The position numbers and the translations under genes are program-made. Under the pieces are notes generated by a model that was given only the letters and a program-made list of their open reading frames with translations, did not search any database and was not told the DNA's origin. 64,000 bases of DNA from Calonectria ilicicola (Eukaryota > Ascomycota > Sordariomycetes > Hypocreales > Nectriaceae). The stretch covers positions 2,356,001 through 2,420,000 of the forward strand of contig CP085835.1 of NCBI GenBank assembly GCA_020809705.1, read 5' to 3'. Numbering within the stretch: the first letter of the stretch is position 1; each line of letters opens with the position of its first letter. Below are positions 1 through 9,696 of the stretch, piece by piece.

Positions 1-584
1 TCTTTACGTGCAAGTCTGGCTATCCAGCAAACTCAAGCCAACACACGCCGTTTACTCGCATTAACATACAACTGCAGAAAAGGACATTGAACAGAATTTA
101 ATATGCTCCATCATTTCTAAACTAGATCATGAAGGGTTTTGTCTCAGCATGAGTTATGTACAAGAGGGTCAATGGAGCGTTTTATATCCCATCTGCTATG
201 GCTCTCGTCTAGTGTATACAGTTTTGATTAGCGCATTGAAAGTCTGATTGTAAAAACCAGACCACACACTGTGAACCTAATTGGAAAGACATTGGTAGGG
301 GCTAAATTGTACATTTGTGATGATTACCACGCTGGGATTCGCAAATGACAGACCAGACACGAATAATTTCTTAACTTCCTTGAGGATATTGGTCGCTTGT
401 AATTCATTCATAAGATTCATTCGTGTGTTCGAACATGTTAGATTCCAGATAGCCACGTACTTGTCCCAGGTCATCCTTAGAGGCCGTTCACAGTATGGGT
501 TACTGGACAGGTAAGAACATATTCACTGCTTGAAACAAAGAAGTCCCCCTGCTAAGATCAATTCATCATTCAAATAATGTCAAA
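1..584. other. Intergenic, no gene seen
   Basis: AT-rich sequence downstream of the SDR gene on the minus strand. Only short overlapping reading frames on opposite strands occur, with no splice pattern or recognisable domain, so I see nothing to annotate. Confidence 0.6.
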
Positions 585-1442
585 TTATAGATTGTATCCA
601 TTTTCCCAAATCTTCGAACTCTCTTCTCCCATCCAGCGAGAGCTTTCGTCGCAATAGCCGGGCTGTTCCCTGTAAAATATTTCTCCCAAGGAGCATTCAG
701 CCACTTTCCCGACCAAAGTCGAGTCTGTGGCGAAATTATTAAAGGCGCGGATCAAGGTAGACATTGGCGTCACGTGTTCTTTCGGCATCGCCTTGAGAAG
801 CGCCTCTGGGGCTAGATTGGTTGGTACAAACGCAGGGCAAATGCAGTTTACCCGAATGTTTTCTTTCTGGAATACAGGTGCAACAGAACGCACCAGACCA
901 ACGATCTAATTTATTAGTTAGCGGTGGTGGAATGGGATAAATTCATCAATGGTGTAATCACGCACTGCATGCTTTGCTGCGGCATATTGAGGGTTAGTAG
1001 GAAATTTGTACAAGCCCGCATTTGAGCTCGTGAATACAATCGTGCCACCTCGACCTTGGTTTTGGCGGAAGTAATGGGCTGCCAGCCAGAGGCAATATAT
1101 CTGGCCATTCAAGTCTATGTCGATTGTCTTCAAGTTTGGCTTCTTCGGTTCTCCCTCCTGCTTCTCATAGAGACTTTGAAAGTCATCGACACCTGCATTG
1201 GCGGCCACGAAGTCCACGGAACCAAATTTCTCGACCGTTTTCTTGAAAAGAGAGGCCACGTCGTCCCAATCGGACACATCTGTTTTGTGAAAGAAGACTT
1301 GGTCACCTAGCTCTTGTGCCAGGCTGTTCCCCGCAGTTACATTGATGTCAGCAAGGACCACATTCCAACCTTGTTCTGTGAAATGACGACTCAGAGCAAG
1401 CCCGATTCCCGAAGCAGCCCCTGTAACGATTGCGACAGGCAT
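585..1442 (-). CDS. Short-chain dehydrogenase/reductase (SDR)
   Basis: Classical SDR, expected to be a cytosolic NAD(P)-dependent alcohol/ketone oxidoreductase. Two exons (966-1442 and 585-905) are joined across a 60-nt intron (906-965, GTGCGT...TTAG with a CTAAC branch site), giving 265 aa. Visible motifs are the cofactor loop TGAASGIG (residues 7-14), NAG at 82-84, catalytic Ser 139/140, and Y153-A-A-A-K157. The splice lies right after YAAAKHA and restores IVGLVRSVAP, the normal helix after the active site. The start is the ATG next to the cofactor loop; an in-frame extension upstream lacks family similarity. The length is normal. It is the first of five minus-strand genes (SDR, hydrolase, transporter, hydrolase, transporter), so a role in the same pathway is inferred. 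Family is certain; the substrate cannot be read from sequence. Confidence 0.93.
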
Positions 1443-1891
1443 GTTTTTTGCGAGTAGATATAGTGAGAAGATAGCTTTCAATTCAGTGCATCGATTTGAG
1501 GGTGGGCAAAATAATCACGCTCCTCCTTGAACTGATTCTCCTAAATACGGGGCTGATTAAATCGCGGCCCCACTGCAGGGTAATAACACCCCATGATCTT
1601 TCGGGCTTCGTTACCCGATTCCGTCTTTCAGATGTCCTACTTGCATGAAATACATATGCAGTCATATAAGGGCGGAAAGAAGCCGCAACGGGAATTTTAT
1701 GGGGCTCAGATAGAAGCATAACATAAGCGAAGCTGTAATACAGTTTGAAAGCAAATATTGTTTCGAGGTAATATAAAAATAGTAATATCTAAAATCCATT
1801 GCATTGACGCCTTTCATCACGAGCTAGTTACAACATAAGTCATCAATCTTTAAAAGAATAATAGATCAAATTATCGGTCTATAAATTATCT
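1443..1891. other. Intergenic (SDR promoter / hydrolase 3' side)
   Basis: A 450-bp spacer containing the SDR promoter on the minus strand. No exact copy of the CTTCCGAGA motif found in three other cluster promoters is present. No gene is seen. Confidence 0.6.
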
Positions 1892-2811
1892 CTATATGTA
1901 CTGTGATACAAATGTGACCATCGTTTCATAGCCTTTCTCGAAACAAAGCATTGAGCTTTCATCATCTAAAATCGCTCTGCGTATCCCAAAGAGTCAGTTT
2001 CAAAATTCAAGTGATTACGGATTATATTAGTCACCTTGATGTCATCCATCCGTGTTCTAAGTCGGGAAAATATCGCACAAAGTTAGACACCTTTAAAGCT
2101 CGTTCAAACTTATCCACTTCGTCTTTGGGTTCCCCGTTTGAAGCCATGAGGCCTGTAGGGATGACTATCTTCTCAGCGTCTCTGTAGTCAAGCCACGCTG
2201 GGCTCGATTGCACTGACACCGAAAATGGCGATCCAATTTGTGACCCGAGTGCAGCGATTTTACCTCCCCAACAAAAGCCCACAATCGCCCATTTCTCAGC
2301 GGTTGGGCATATGGCTTGGATATCAGGGAAAGTTGCTTGCATTCTTGAAAGGGATTGGGGAACATCTGCAATTGTGTCGAAAAATTGATGGAGTTTCCGA
2401 GAGTGTTCCTCAGTTTTGGGCGGCAGCCACTCATTTTCCGCCGCATTCCCTTTGAACCAATCGGGCATAACAACAAAAAATGGTTCATCGGAAGTGTAAG
2501 CGAGAATATCACAGCCTCTTATGCTTTGTGGGATGAGACCTAAAATATCGTACATGAATAATATGGCACGTTTTGCATCAGAGGGTCCCGTTACATCTCC
2601 TCTATGTTAGCTAACGTCACTCAAGTCTCATCCGCTGCCATATTCGAGTTTTGAAATGGCTATGGGGTATGAAGAAAGACTCACAGGTTTTCATTCCATC
2701 CAATAAAATCCAACTGCCCCGTTCCGCTACACTATCTGCATTGGTATTGCGCAACTTGGACTCCGGGCCGCAACAAGCTCCCTTCATCGGGCTATTTGGT
2801 GTAGTGGCCAT
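1892..2811 (-). CDS. Dienelactone hydrolase family protein, copy 1
   Basis: Alpha/beta hydrolase of the dienelactone hydrolase family (Cys-Asp-His type; hydrolyses lactones or esters in aromatic breakdown). Three exons, 2685-2811, 2035-2596 and 1892-1976, give 257 aa. The first intron (2597-2684) restores MKTYVTGPSDAKRAILF; the second (1977-2034) adds the family's usual C-terminal helix (CFEKGYETMVTFVSQYI), which is lost if the frame is simply read through to the TGA near 2031. The nucleophile is C151 in GFCWGGK and the histidine is H224 in EHGWM. Where relatives usually carry the acidic triad residue, this protein reads SNGEPKDEV (195-203), so the Asp may be missing or shifted. It lies between the SDR gene and an MFS transporter, all on one strand. 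A CTTCCGAGA site sits about 200 bp upstream of the start. Confidence 0.9.
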
Positions 2812-3453
2812 AGTCACTTGATCCCTGATATTGTCAAAATGATATCATTAACCGTTCAGAAATGATGAATGTCTGATCTAGACCAGGTTAACCGAATTTA
2901 TGTTACACATTGTGAAATGAATTGTGTTAACAGGCTACTCGGCACGTGGGGCCGAATAGTCTGGCGGTTGAAAAAGCGAAATGATTCGGGTGAGGGGGAC
3001 GCTCCCGGCTTCCGAGACTCGCGTAAACATTTATCAGATCTTGTGAAACTCTGTCAGATCCTAATTGGAGATCGGCTCAAGGCTTCCGAACTTTGTAAGT
3101 GTCACAACCGTTCTCAAGTGCCGCCATCATCACTTCAATTCACCTCGGCATGGTGGTAGATCTATGATTAGTCTAGGCTTCATCTAGTATCAAGACTCTA
3201 TGGTTGGATATTGCAGATTTCCATGGGCCCAATTATCCGTGGGAAAAGACTGATTGACGTTCTATCAGAACATGTCTAGTCGAATCAGTATTACTGAGAA
3301 ACTATGGTGGTGTAAGACGCCCAAAACTTTATCTAATTGAGGGACCCATGTAAATTTTCCCTTATCTAAGTAGAGCATGAGAATGGTTATTGTATTATTT
3401 TTCATATTCTCTTTCCGCCAGAAGCTTTTCGATATAAAGCAATATTAAATTTT
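2812..3453. other. Intergenic between hydrolase 1 and MFS 1
   Basis: This spacer holds the promoter of the first hydrolase (minus strand) and the 3' end region of the first MFS gene. Apart from the motif at 3007-3017, nothing distinct is seen. Confidence 0.6.
3007..3017 (+). promoter_or_regulatory. Shared promoter motif, copy 1
   Basis: GGCTTCCGAGA, about 200 bp upstream of the first hydrolase start. The core CTTCCGAGA also occurs upstream of both MFS genes and nowhere else I noticed in the window. It may be a binding site for a common regulator, for instance a Zn2Cys6 factor given the CCG triplet; this is inference. Confidence 0.45.
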
Positions 3454-5223
3454 CTAGCGATACGTCCTGAAGCTTTTCGTAGGTAGTTCAAGAGAAAACA
3501 TTTCATCCAGTTCAGAAAACGACCGACCCTTGGTCTCAGGTACCTCAAGATAGACAAGCAATAAACCGATAGCAGAAGTAGCAAAGAATATGAAGCCCAT
3601 TTTCCCACCCAAATTTCCTTCATCAGAATTGAACATGTATGGAATAACAACTTGCCACACAGTAGCAAAAAAGAAATTGAAAGCAAATCCTATTGTTTGC
3701 GATGTCGCACGTAATTCTGCCTGGGAAATTTCACCAGCAATACTAGCGGCAGCACCCACAACAGGACCATTCGTACAGATGACAATCATAATAAGTATTC
3801 CCACAGCCCTATGAAATCATCAGTAATTAATTAGTAGGGAAATAGAAATTGAATAAAATACCATAGTGAGCCACTAGTCCTGAAGCATCCTGCAATCCCC
3901 ATGGAAAGGTAGAGAAGGGCGGCAGTGGACATTCCAGCGTATAAAAGAGGTCTTCGGCCAATATTGTCAAGGAATAGCCAGGTCATCATCGTAGTAACAC
4001 ATCCAAGCGCAAATCCTATCTCAATAATCATACCTTGGCGCGATGCAGAAAGTCCGGCTTGAATTAGGAAATATGGCGCATTATTAACGAAAGAAGCCCC
4101 GATCAGTTGGCTCATAGCGTTGAGATAGATAATAATTCGAGTGCGGCGCCAATTGGTTCCTTTGAAGGCAAGTGAAAATTTACTCCTTGTTCGAGAGTTT
4201 GCATTTTTCTCGATCTCGTGCAAGAATATTATCTCGTCTAACAATGCCGGAATGTCGTCTCCAGCGCCACGAAGGCGCGTCAATGATTGAGTTGCTTTTT
4301 CATTTTCGCCCTTGCTGACCAGATAATGGGGACTTTCTGGCATAAACCATACAGATAGGATCACAATAGCTGGCCAAATCCATTCAGTAGCGAAGAGGAC
4401 CTTCGACTTGCAGTTAGCTGCAGCTCAAGTCATGGCGTTGCGATATTTGAACTTACTTTGTATGCCGAGGTAGTGGGCATATTAACTCGCCCATACGCAA
4501 TAGAAGTTGCAATCAAACATCCAAGGTTCTACCCTAAGTTAGATCAAATACTATATGTGGTAATTGAATGGCCGACTTACAGTGCTGAAAATCATGGCTG
4601 ACAAGCACACACCGCGCAAACGGAGGGGGGTAATTTCAGAAATGTAGGTGATTCCAATGGTGTTCAAGAAGCCCAATCCGAGTCCATTTATAATTTTTCC
4701 AGCCAAGAATTCACCTTGGCTGTCTGCAATATATGCGACTGCAACCCCAATCATAGAAATTGAAGCCCCGAGAAATAATATCACTCGTCGACCTAACGCG
4801 TCGCCCAAAGCACCGGTACACAGAGCGCCAATTGTTATCGAAATCTGAGTAATCGCATTCCACAAGGTTTGCCAGTAAGCTGGAATTATATATGAGCCGT
4901 CTCCTGCGCTATAGCCAAACGTTTTCCTATCCAAATGTGAGGTTAATTAATTACATCTTGGGAACACGTTGGTGTAGTTACTGGAAAGTTGGCATGGCCA
5001 AACAGAGTGAGAATGCGATAGAATCGAATCCATAGGCGAAAGGCCCCATTTGAGCGATGATGGTCAGCAGGACAATTTTAGGATTGCTTTTCACGGCCTT
5101 CCACACCCCTATGTCATGCTCCGCTTGAGTGGCCTCGTGGATGCGATCCAAGCTCTTTCGGTCAGGTTCATGGCGAGACACGTGGTCAGCTGAAGGCTTT
5201 TCCTCATGGTACAATGGACTCAT
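3454..5223 (-). CDS. MFS sugar-porter-family transporter 1
   Basis: Twelve-helix plasma-membrane transporter of the sugar porter family, probably importing a sugar, glycoside or acid by proton symport. Five exons (4982-5223, 4581-4926, 4457-4528, 3862-4400, 3454-3808) with 52-56 nt introns give 517 aa. Signatures: GDALGRRV in the loop after helix 2, PESPHYLV after helix 6, DNIGRRPLLYAG in the second half, and PETKGRSFSELDEMF after helix 12. The start MSPLYHEEK is preferred because it gives a normal cytosolic N-terminus; an in-frame upstream extension looks non-coding. The third exon is only 72 nt but restores conserved helix-5 sequence. It is flanked by two dienelactone-hydrolase genes, suggesting that the imported compound is their substrate. 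A CTTCCGAGA site lies about 200 bp upstream. Substrate unknown. Confidence 0.92.
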
Positions 5224-6000
5224 TGTTAATCTGCTGGCTATTTTTTCTTGGGCACGTTGAACAGCTATGTGACAAGCAATACAGCCAAAACAGTGTTTAG
5301 TGGCTATGACGGGATGCGAATCCCATTTATCAAAACAGCGGCGCCTCATTCAAACTCCAATTCATATCTAGCCATATTGGCCAAGAGTCCCTTGTGACAA
5401 TCCGTGATATCTGCATAAATCACTTCCGAGACAACATCGGCTGGCTCGGGTTGTGGGCAAGAGGCCCTCACCGGGAGAAAACATATCCGGATACTACGTG
5501 GGCGCACTTTTAGCTCTTTGATGTACATGTTGTTTTACTTTGAAAACAAGATGATCAAAAGAAACCCTGATACAGCTTCAGGCGTTTGGCCGAGGGTATC
5601 TGATCCATGAGGGGCTGAAATGGAAACCATCAAGGGTGGCTGAGGTAATGCTCAGTGATATGCGCCTGATTGGCTGGTGCCGCAGACTGCAACATTGAAC
5701 GTGCTCATTTCTATGCCCAAATCAAGGCAAAAAGTTCTGCAAGTTGCCAGGATCACAAATAGCGCGGCTGATTGATGCTGAGTGATATCGATCCCATTGG
5801 TTCATCCAACAACCCATGTCAAACTTACGCCGCATGTATGCACTATACCATTTCCTCGGCATTGCAACCCCGCAATTTCAGAGCTCTACACCGGCATTCA
5901 CACCACGACGAGAGAACCAATCGGGTTGATTCTTCTAGACTCTTGAACTCAGGGGCTAATCTTGGTTTACAGCTTGAATTGGATGCAAATGGTTCCATTT
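5224..6000. other. Intergenic between MFS 1 and hydrolase 2
   Basis: Promoter region of MFS 1 (minus strand) and 3' flank of the second hydrolase. Short open frames on both strands carry no domain and overlap each other; I regard them as chance. Only the motif at 5423-5431 stands out. Confidence 0.6.
5423..5431 (+). promoter_or_regulatory. Shared promoter motif, copy 2
   Basis: CTTCCGAGA (followed by C as in copy 1), about 200 bp upstream of the MFS 1 start codon, the same distance as copy 1 from its gene. Confidence 0.45.
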
Positions 6001-6950
6001 CTATCTACTTTCTGCAAATTCATCAAACCACGTCGTGCAATGTACAAAGCTCTGATTCCTCGCGTACCGCACCCGCGGCTTGCTATAGTCTGCGCGGACA
6101 GCAAACCCATGCTCCACCCCACCAAACATAGTCATCTGATATGGCTGGCCCGTCTTGATCAAAATCTCCTCACTCTTGTGTCTCTTGTCCGTAGGAAATA
6201 CTGGGTCAACTTCTAAACAACTGTATCAGCTCCTGTCATTTAGATATTAAGGCCAATTACTGACCAGCAGCATCGATGCAAAGTGGTCCTTGAATTAATT
6301 CAAGCTCGGATTCATCAACCATGGTTGGATGAACAATGTACCCAACGTCGATGAAATGTGGCTTGAGATGCCGGACCACGTACTTTGCGCCAAAGCAATC
6401 TGAACCCAGGTTAGCCAGAGTGACATCTCATTCACCCATCTAACTTGAGTAAACTCACATCCAGCAGCAAATATACGCTTGCATCCTAATTTGCCCCGCA
6501 TTTCATGAATAACCGATGCAATGATTGGATCTACTGTATCGGGAAGGTGTCCTGGTGTCCCAGAAAGCCAATCTTCGAATTTCGGGAATCCCTCAGGCAG
6601 AAGAGAGGGCACAGCATCGCCATTGAACAGATCCGGCATGACTGTAAAGTAGCCCTTAGAGGCAAATTGATCTGCAATGAGTTGGCTATTGATGAAGTTG
6701 TGACCCAACACGTCCGTAAGCACTAGCACTGCTCCATCAATAGGACTATTCTGACGACCGACCACGTAAGTATCAACTAAAGGCTACTGTCCAAGTCAGG
6801 ACATGCAGCCGATGTTAGCTCAAGCTTGCAGAAATCATATGAAGGTTTCAAGCGCCTACCACCTCCAAATTCAACCAAATCTCCAATCGGTGTACCTTCA
6901 TGCTTGACACCTGTAGTGCAACATTCCGCTCTTGGTGGGTGGGATGCCAT
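6001..6950 (-). CDS. Dienelactone hydrolase family protein, copy 2
   Basis: Second dienelactone-hydrolase-type enzyme, only distantly similar to copy 1. Four exons (6860-6950, 6459-6776, 6265-6399, 6001-6212) give 251 aa. The splice at 6400-6458 reconstitutes AAGYCFGAKYVVRH with nucleophile C138, the one at 6213-6264 gives CIDAAEVDPVFP with the acidic residue D184, and the last exon carries GGVEHGFAVR with H216. The whole Cys-Asp-His triad is therefore present. The N-terminus MASHPPRAECC is typical of the fungal subfamily. It is expected to be a cytosolic lactone/ester hydrolase. It lies between two MFS genes on the same strand, and having two different hydrolases suggests successive hydrolytic steps or different substrates. 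The substrate cannot be told. Confidence 0.92.
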
Positions 6951-7226
6951 GATGCTTTAGATAGTGATAGCAAAAATTGAAATGTGGGTATGCGATTAAA
7001 TGGATGAGAATGTATTTCCAAGTTCCGTTTAGAGCAAATATATTTTAAAAATTCAAGTGCTCAATACATGACATTGTCAATCGCCCACTTTCCGAAGCAT
7101 GCAGGTTGTTCGGTATCCTCCCTCGGGAAGCAGCGTGATGCGGGGTCTAATACCGCCCAGGACTGTCCAGTTTCCAACTAACATTTTCCCGGTGGGGTTC
7201 AATCTAATGCAACTCCCTAACCCACT

Positions 7227-9074
7227 TTAAGCTAATTCCTGATGCTCCGTAGTGGCAATGTTGGGGACTGATTTACCATCGGAGACAACCATGGCATGCT
7301 TGTGGAACTGGTTGGTTGGGACATTGGCTTTGAATAAGGCATCAATCTCCTCGAGAGTCCTTCCACTAACGTCAGGCAAAAATAAAGCCAAAAATAACAT
7401 CACTGCTAGTGAAGATCCAAACCAAACAAAACCTTGCAAAGTCAGCAATAGATCACAAGAGACACAGACAATACTCACAGTATTTAGGTCCCCAATTAAG
7501 ATTTTCAGAGTTAATAAAGTACGGGGCCGTGAACGTGATGACCCAACTGAATATAAATGAAATAGATACCGAACTACCCATAGTGTAAGCTCGTAATCGC
7601 TGACTCGGGAGTTCCGCTGCCACAGGAAATGAGTAAACTGCGATGCCACAATTGAAACCGAACATGTAAAGTGCCGTCATGGCAACGACGACTTTTATTC
7701 CAGACTGGGATCCGTTGGTGGCAACATAAACGACTCCGCTGATGAGCATGCAAACACAGCATATGCATGCACTCAAAAGCAGAAGTCGTTTAGAGCCAAT
7801 CTTGACAATGATGAAGAAGGACACGTAGATACCGACGAGTCCAAGACACTGCACAATAACCGTATCCTCGAAAGACTTTCCAACACCAGCCTAAAGATCA
7901 AATTAGCGCCTGAATTTATAATTCTCATAGGTTTAATTACCATCTGGAAAAAGTAAACGGCATACATAAGGAAGAACATGGCGCCAACTCCGGAGGGGCA
8001 GGTGGCGACACCCCAAGAGAGTAATGTTCGCCTTAGATTGGTACCTTCGAATAGTTCCATGAACAAAACAGGACTTTCAGCCTGTGATTCTGTTTGTGTG
8101 CTGAGCTTCATGGATTGGAACTCAAATTCTATTGCTCGAGTGTCATAAGGTCCTTTTCGCAGCTGTCGCAAGTTGGTTATCGCAGCTTCTTCATTCCCAT
8201 GGAGTAGTAACCAACGCTTGAAATGGGGTTAGATAATAATTACAACTCTAAAATCTTCGACTCACAGGTGACTCTGGAAGAAATGGTATGACAAGGAGAA
8301 AGGCTGCAGGAAGGGCCAAAAGAATGAAAAGCGGGATTTGATAACAAAGGCGGGATGTAATATCCGCAGTGGCGTTATTAATCACCTGAATAAATTAGTA
8401 CGTATGACAAAACGTTGAAATATCACAATTTACCGTGCCCAAAAGACTTCCGATGCTTAGAAAGCTCTGTAAAATTCCCGATGAGAGCGACCGTAAATGT
8501 GCTGGTGCGGTTTCTTGGATGTACATGACGCAAGTGGCTTGGACCAGCCCGTTCGCAAGACCGGTCATAATCCTCCCAAAATACAGCGCGCCGAGGTCTC
8601 TGGTAGTTATCTGGATGATGGCTCCGATAATGAGCGAAATGCAGCCGACTGCCATAACCCACCTCCGGGACAGCCAAGTACTGAGGGGACCCACTGCCAG
8701 AGCCCCGATGGCAGATCCAAGAGTCATGAATGACGAGATTATCTGCTGCGGGACAGTCTAACAGAATTTTAGCCTCTCAAATCCTCCTCTCAGGATTTTC
8801 CCTTTTTCTTACGCCGATATTCCAACCAGTTGAGGTAGACGGGTCTTTGTACCCAAAAACTTTCAAGAAACCCACCATGGCCTGAAAACCGCCAATCACA
8901 CTATTATCCAGGCCCGACTGTAAACTTCAGCATGGGCTCCAAATGTGACTCCCGTGCTTGTAAACTAACCTGGCAGATAATGGCTCCCATAATAATACTC
9001 AAACAGAGATATCGCCAATTTCCTCTCAGCGTCTTATCCACGGTCCCACCACCTTGAGTGATTGAGTCTGACAT
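7227..9074 (-). CDS. MFS sugar-porter-family transporter 2
   Basis: Second sugar-porter-type MFS protein, 515 aa from seven exons (8970-9074, 8813-8917, 8434-8757, 8266-8385, 7941-8216, 7479-7890, 7227-7432) with 46-55 nt introns. Motifs: STWLSRRWVMAVG, PESPRWLLLHGNEEAA after helix 6, GLDNSVIGGFQAM in helix 1, and PDVSGRTLEEIDALF after helix 12. The exon structure differs from MFS 1 and the proteins are clearly divergent, so this is not a recent tandem copy. The gene is divergent from the UGSC-like gene and shares a 620-bp promoter region with it, which contains one CTTCCGAGA site. Probably a plasma-membrane proton symporter for a pathway substrate; identity unknown. Confidence 0.92.
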
Positions 9075-9352
9075 CTTGAATTGGCCTGGTGTTTTCTTGC
9101 AATAATTTCAATTGGTAATACAATTATCTTTTTTTATCATACGGAAAAATAAATTATATATTTCAGAGGCGTATCAAAGGCTCAATTATTTTATACACCA
9201 CACCTATTCTACATCCGCCCCGAATGGCGATGTCACAGTTACCCCGCAAATGGCAAGGAGGTGTGCTAGTCGCATGCGTGTAATGTGAAAGCAATATGCT
9301 TCAAGATAGGTCTAGTAACCGGCCATGAAGGGGAAATTGTTTATCCAATCCA

Positions 9353-9363
9353 TCTCGGAAGCC
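9353..9363 (-). promoter_or_regulatory. Shared promoter motif, copy 3
   Basis: GGCTTCCGAGA on the minus strand, identical over 11 bases to copy 1. It lies in the divergent promoter 279 bp from the MFS 2 start and about 335 bp from the UGSC-like start, so it could serve both. Confidence 0.45.
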
Positions 9364-9600
9364 CACACCCGAGAAGTGGGATCGTGTCGGATGGGTAGGG
9401 GGGGTCAGCCGAGTGCAACGGGTGGTGGGGCTACCACTCTCTAAGTACGCATCTCTCTTTCTCGGCCGTATAATTTGTATCAGCGACTAGATTTCAGGCC
9501 GTGACGATTTCGGGAGCAATAGTAACATCCGGAATGTGGGGGAATGAAGATTACCAACCTGATGACTCCCTTCGTCGGAGTAGAAGAGGTGTGGCTCCTG

Positions 9601-9607
9601 TATAAGG
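9601..9607 (+). promoter_or_regulatory. TATA-like box of UGSC-like gene
   Basis: TATAAGG about 95 bp upstream of the ATG at 9697, a usual distance for a fungal core promoter. Confidence 0.4.
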
Positions 9608-9696
9608 GGAGTGGATACAGGCCAGAAGATTCATGTTGGCTTTGACTGTATACTTTCCTTCGTCATTGTTGCTTAGACCCAAACTTGACATCAGAT

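Noticed and set aside
2031..2033. TGA at 2031-2033 as the stop codon of hydrolase 1
   Set aside because: A 58-nt intron (1977-2034) leads to a final exon encoding the family's normal C-terminal helix, so the longer form is preferred.
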